Of a stretch of DNA of 6,703 nucleotides, positions 6,227 to 6,703 are shown piece by piece. The notes under the pieces were generated by a model. It made no database searches, had not been told where the DNA came from, and saw nothing but the letters and a program-made list of their open reading frames with translations. Every line of letters starts with the position of its first letter. Position 1 is the stretch's first letter. The translations under genes were made by a program, and so were the position numbers. Source of the DNA: Leptospira sp. Its GTDB lineage: Bacteria; Spirochaetota; Leptospiria; Leptospirales; Leptospiraceae. The DNA lies in contig JAIOQL010000529.1 of the NCBI GenBank assembly GCA_021413405.1, forward strand, positions 1-6,703, written 5' to 3'.

Positions 6227-6703
6227 CTAAAAAAAATCGCTGTTATCCTGGGTGGAACTTCCCCCGAACATGAGATATCTCTCAAATCCGGTAGATTTAT
6301 ATATGAGACTCTTTCCCGGGATAAATATCTCGTGAAAGCTATTCCGATCACAAAAAAAGGGGACTGGATCATTCCTGTTGAATTCAATCATCCGATGCCC
6401 GAATTACAGAAGGAACTTCAGGGAATGAGTGAAACGTTTATGCGGAATTTCCGGGAAATCATACCTGTAAAGGCACAAACTGGAGATGGAATGAGCTCAA
6501 CAGATTCAGATCTGGTATTTATCGGTCTGCACGGAGGAGAAGGGGAAAATGGAACCATACAATCGATATTGTTTGCCCGTGGTATTCCATTTACAGGTTC
6601 CGGGGTTCTTGCATCAGCTCTCGCTATGGACAAATATCGTTCGAATCTTCTTTTTAAGTCTGTCGGGTTAAACGTACCGGAATTTATTGAAATAAATAAA
6701 ATT
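6224..6703 (+). CDS. ddl: D-alanine--D-alanine ligase, 3'-truncated by window edge
   Basis: This cytoplasmic ATP-grasp enzyme joins two D-alanines for the peptidoglycan pentapeptide, upstream of MurF. The first 160 codons are visible, starting at TTG. IAVILGGTSPEHEISLKSG (5-23) aligns without gaps to the E. coli DdlB N-terminus, placing the substrate-binding Glu at residue 15. HGGEGENGTIQS (103-114) fits the Ddl signature 1 pattern HGxxGE[DN]G. IPFTGSGVLASALAMDK (121-137) is the usual follow-on. About 40 extra residues between these two motifs, compared with DdlB, put it in the longer Ddl/VanA-like class (~340-370 residues expected). The central ATP-grasp and C-terminal catalytic parts lie outside the window, so intactness cannot be judged. 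It is transcribed away from the mla operon. Confidence 0.96.
   Translation, partial: MLKKIAVILGGTSPEHEISLKSGRFIYETLSRDKYLVKAIPITKKGDWIIPVEFNHPMPELQKELQGMSETFMRNFREIIPVKAQTGDGMSSTDSDLVFIGLHGGEGENGTIQSILFARGIPFTGSGVLASALAMDKYRSNLLFKSVGLNVPEFIEINKI

Overview
The window appears to be ordinary chromosome of a diderm (Gram-negative type) bacterium. The evidence is an Mla/Ttg2-type lipid ABC transporter and a D-Ala-D-Ala ligase gene, with base composition of roughly 42% GC by eye. The phylum cannot be fixed from sequence alone. The gene content and the aromatic-repeat envelope protein would fit a spirochaete of the Leptospira kind or a deltaproteobacterium-like lineage, but that is a guess. No RNA gene, CRISPR array, insertion sequence, prophage or origin was seen.

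Layout from left to right. (1) The plus-strand 3' part of a glycogen/alpha-glucan phosphorylase gene (3-2201), with its first ~80-115 codons outside the window. (2) Convergent with it after 22 bases, a minus-strand YhhN/TMEM86-family membrane protein (2224-2919), a candidate lysoplasmalogenase. (3) A 230-base gap holding a strong but orphan Shine-Dalgarno sequence and a possible 14-codon leader peptide. (4) A tight minus-strand operon, read from 6069 down to 3150. It begins with an exported, aromatic-rich repeat protein of no recognised family, which is split by a +1 frameshift. The permease mlaE follows with an ATGA stop/start overlap, and then the ATPase mlaF after 4 bases. (5) A 154-base divergent intergenic region. 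(6) The plus-strand 5' part of ddl, which starts at a TTG codon and runs off the end.

MlaE and MlaF form the inner-membrane permease/ATPase core that moves phospholipids between the inner and outer membranes. The usual substrate-binding MCE partner (MlaD) and the STAS protein MlaB are not next to them. The gene in the leading position instead encodes a secreted protein of about 20 short aromatic 'strand plus polar loop' units, which looks like a beta-rich or barrel-like envelope protein. This is the most interesting part of the window: a possible unrecognised envelope partner of an MlaEF transporter, apparently interrupted in this genome or assembly by one extra G in a G4 run. A phospholipid-related enzyme (YhhN) just downstream makes the minus-strand cluster look like a membrane-lipid maintenance locus, though YhhN is probably a separate transcription unit. 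The phosphorylase and ddl genes are housekeeping neighbours with no evident functional link.
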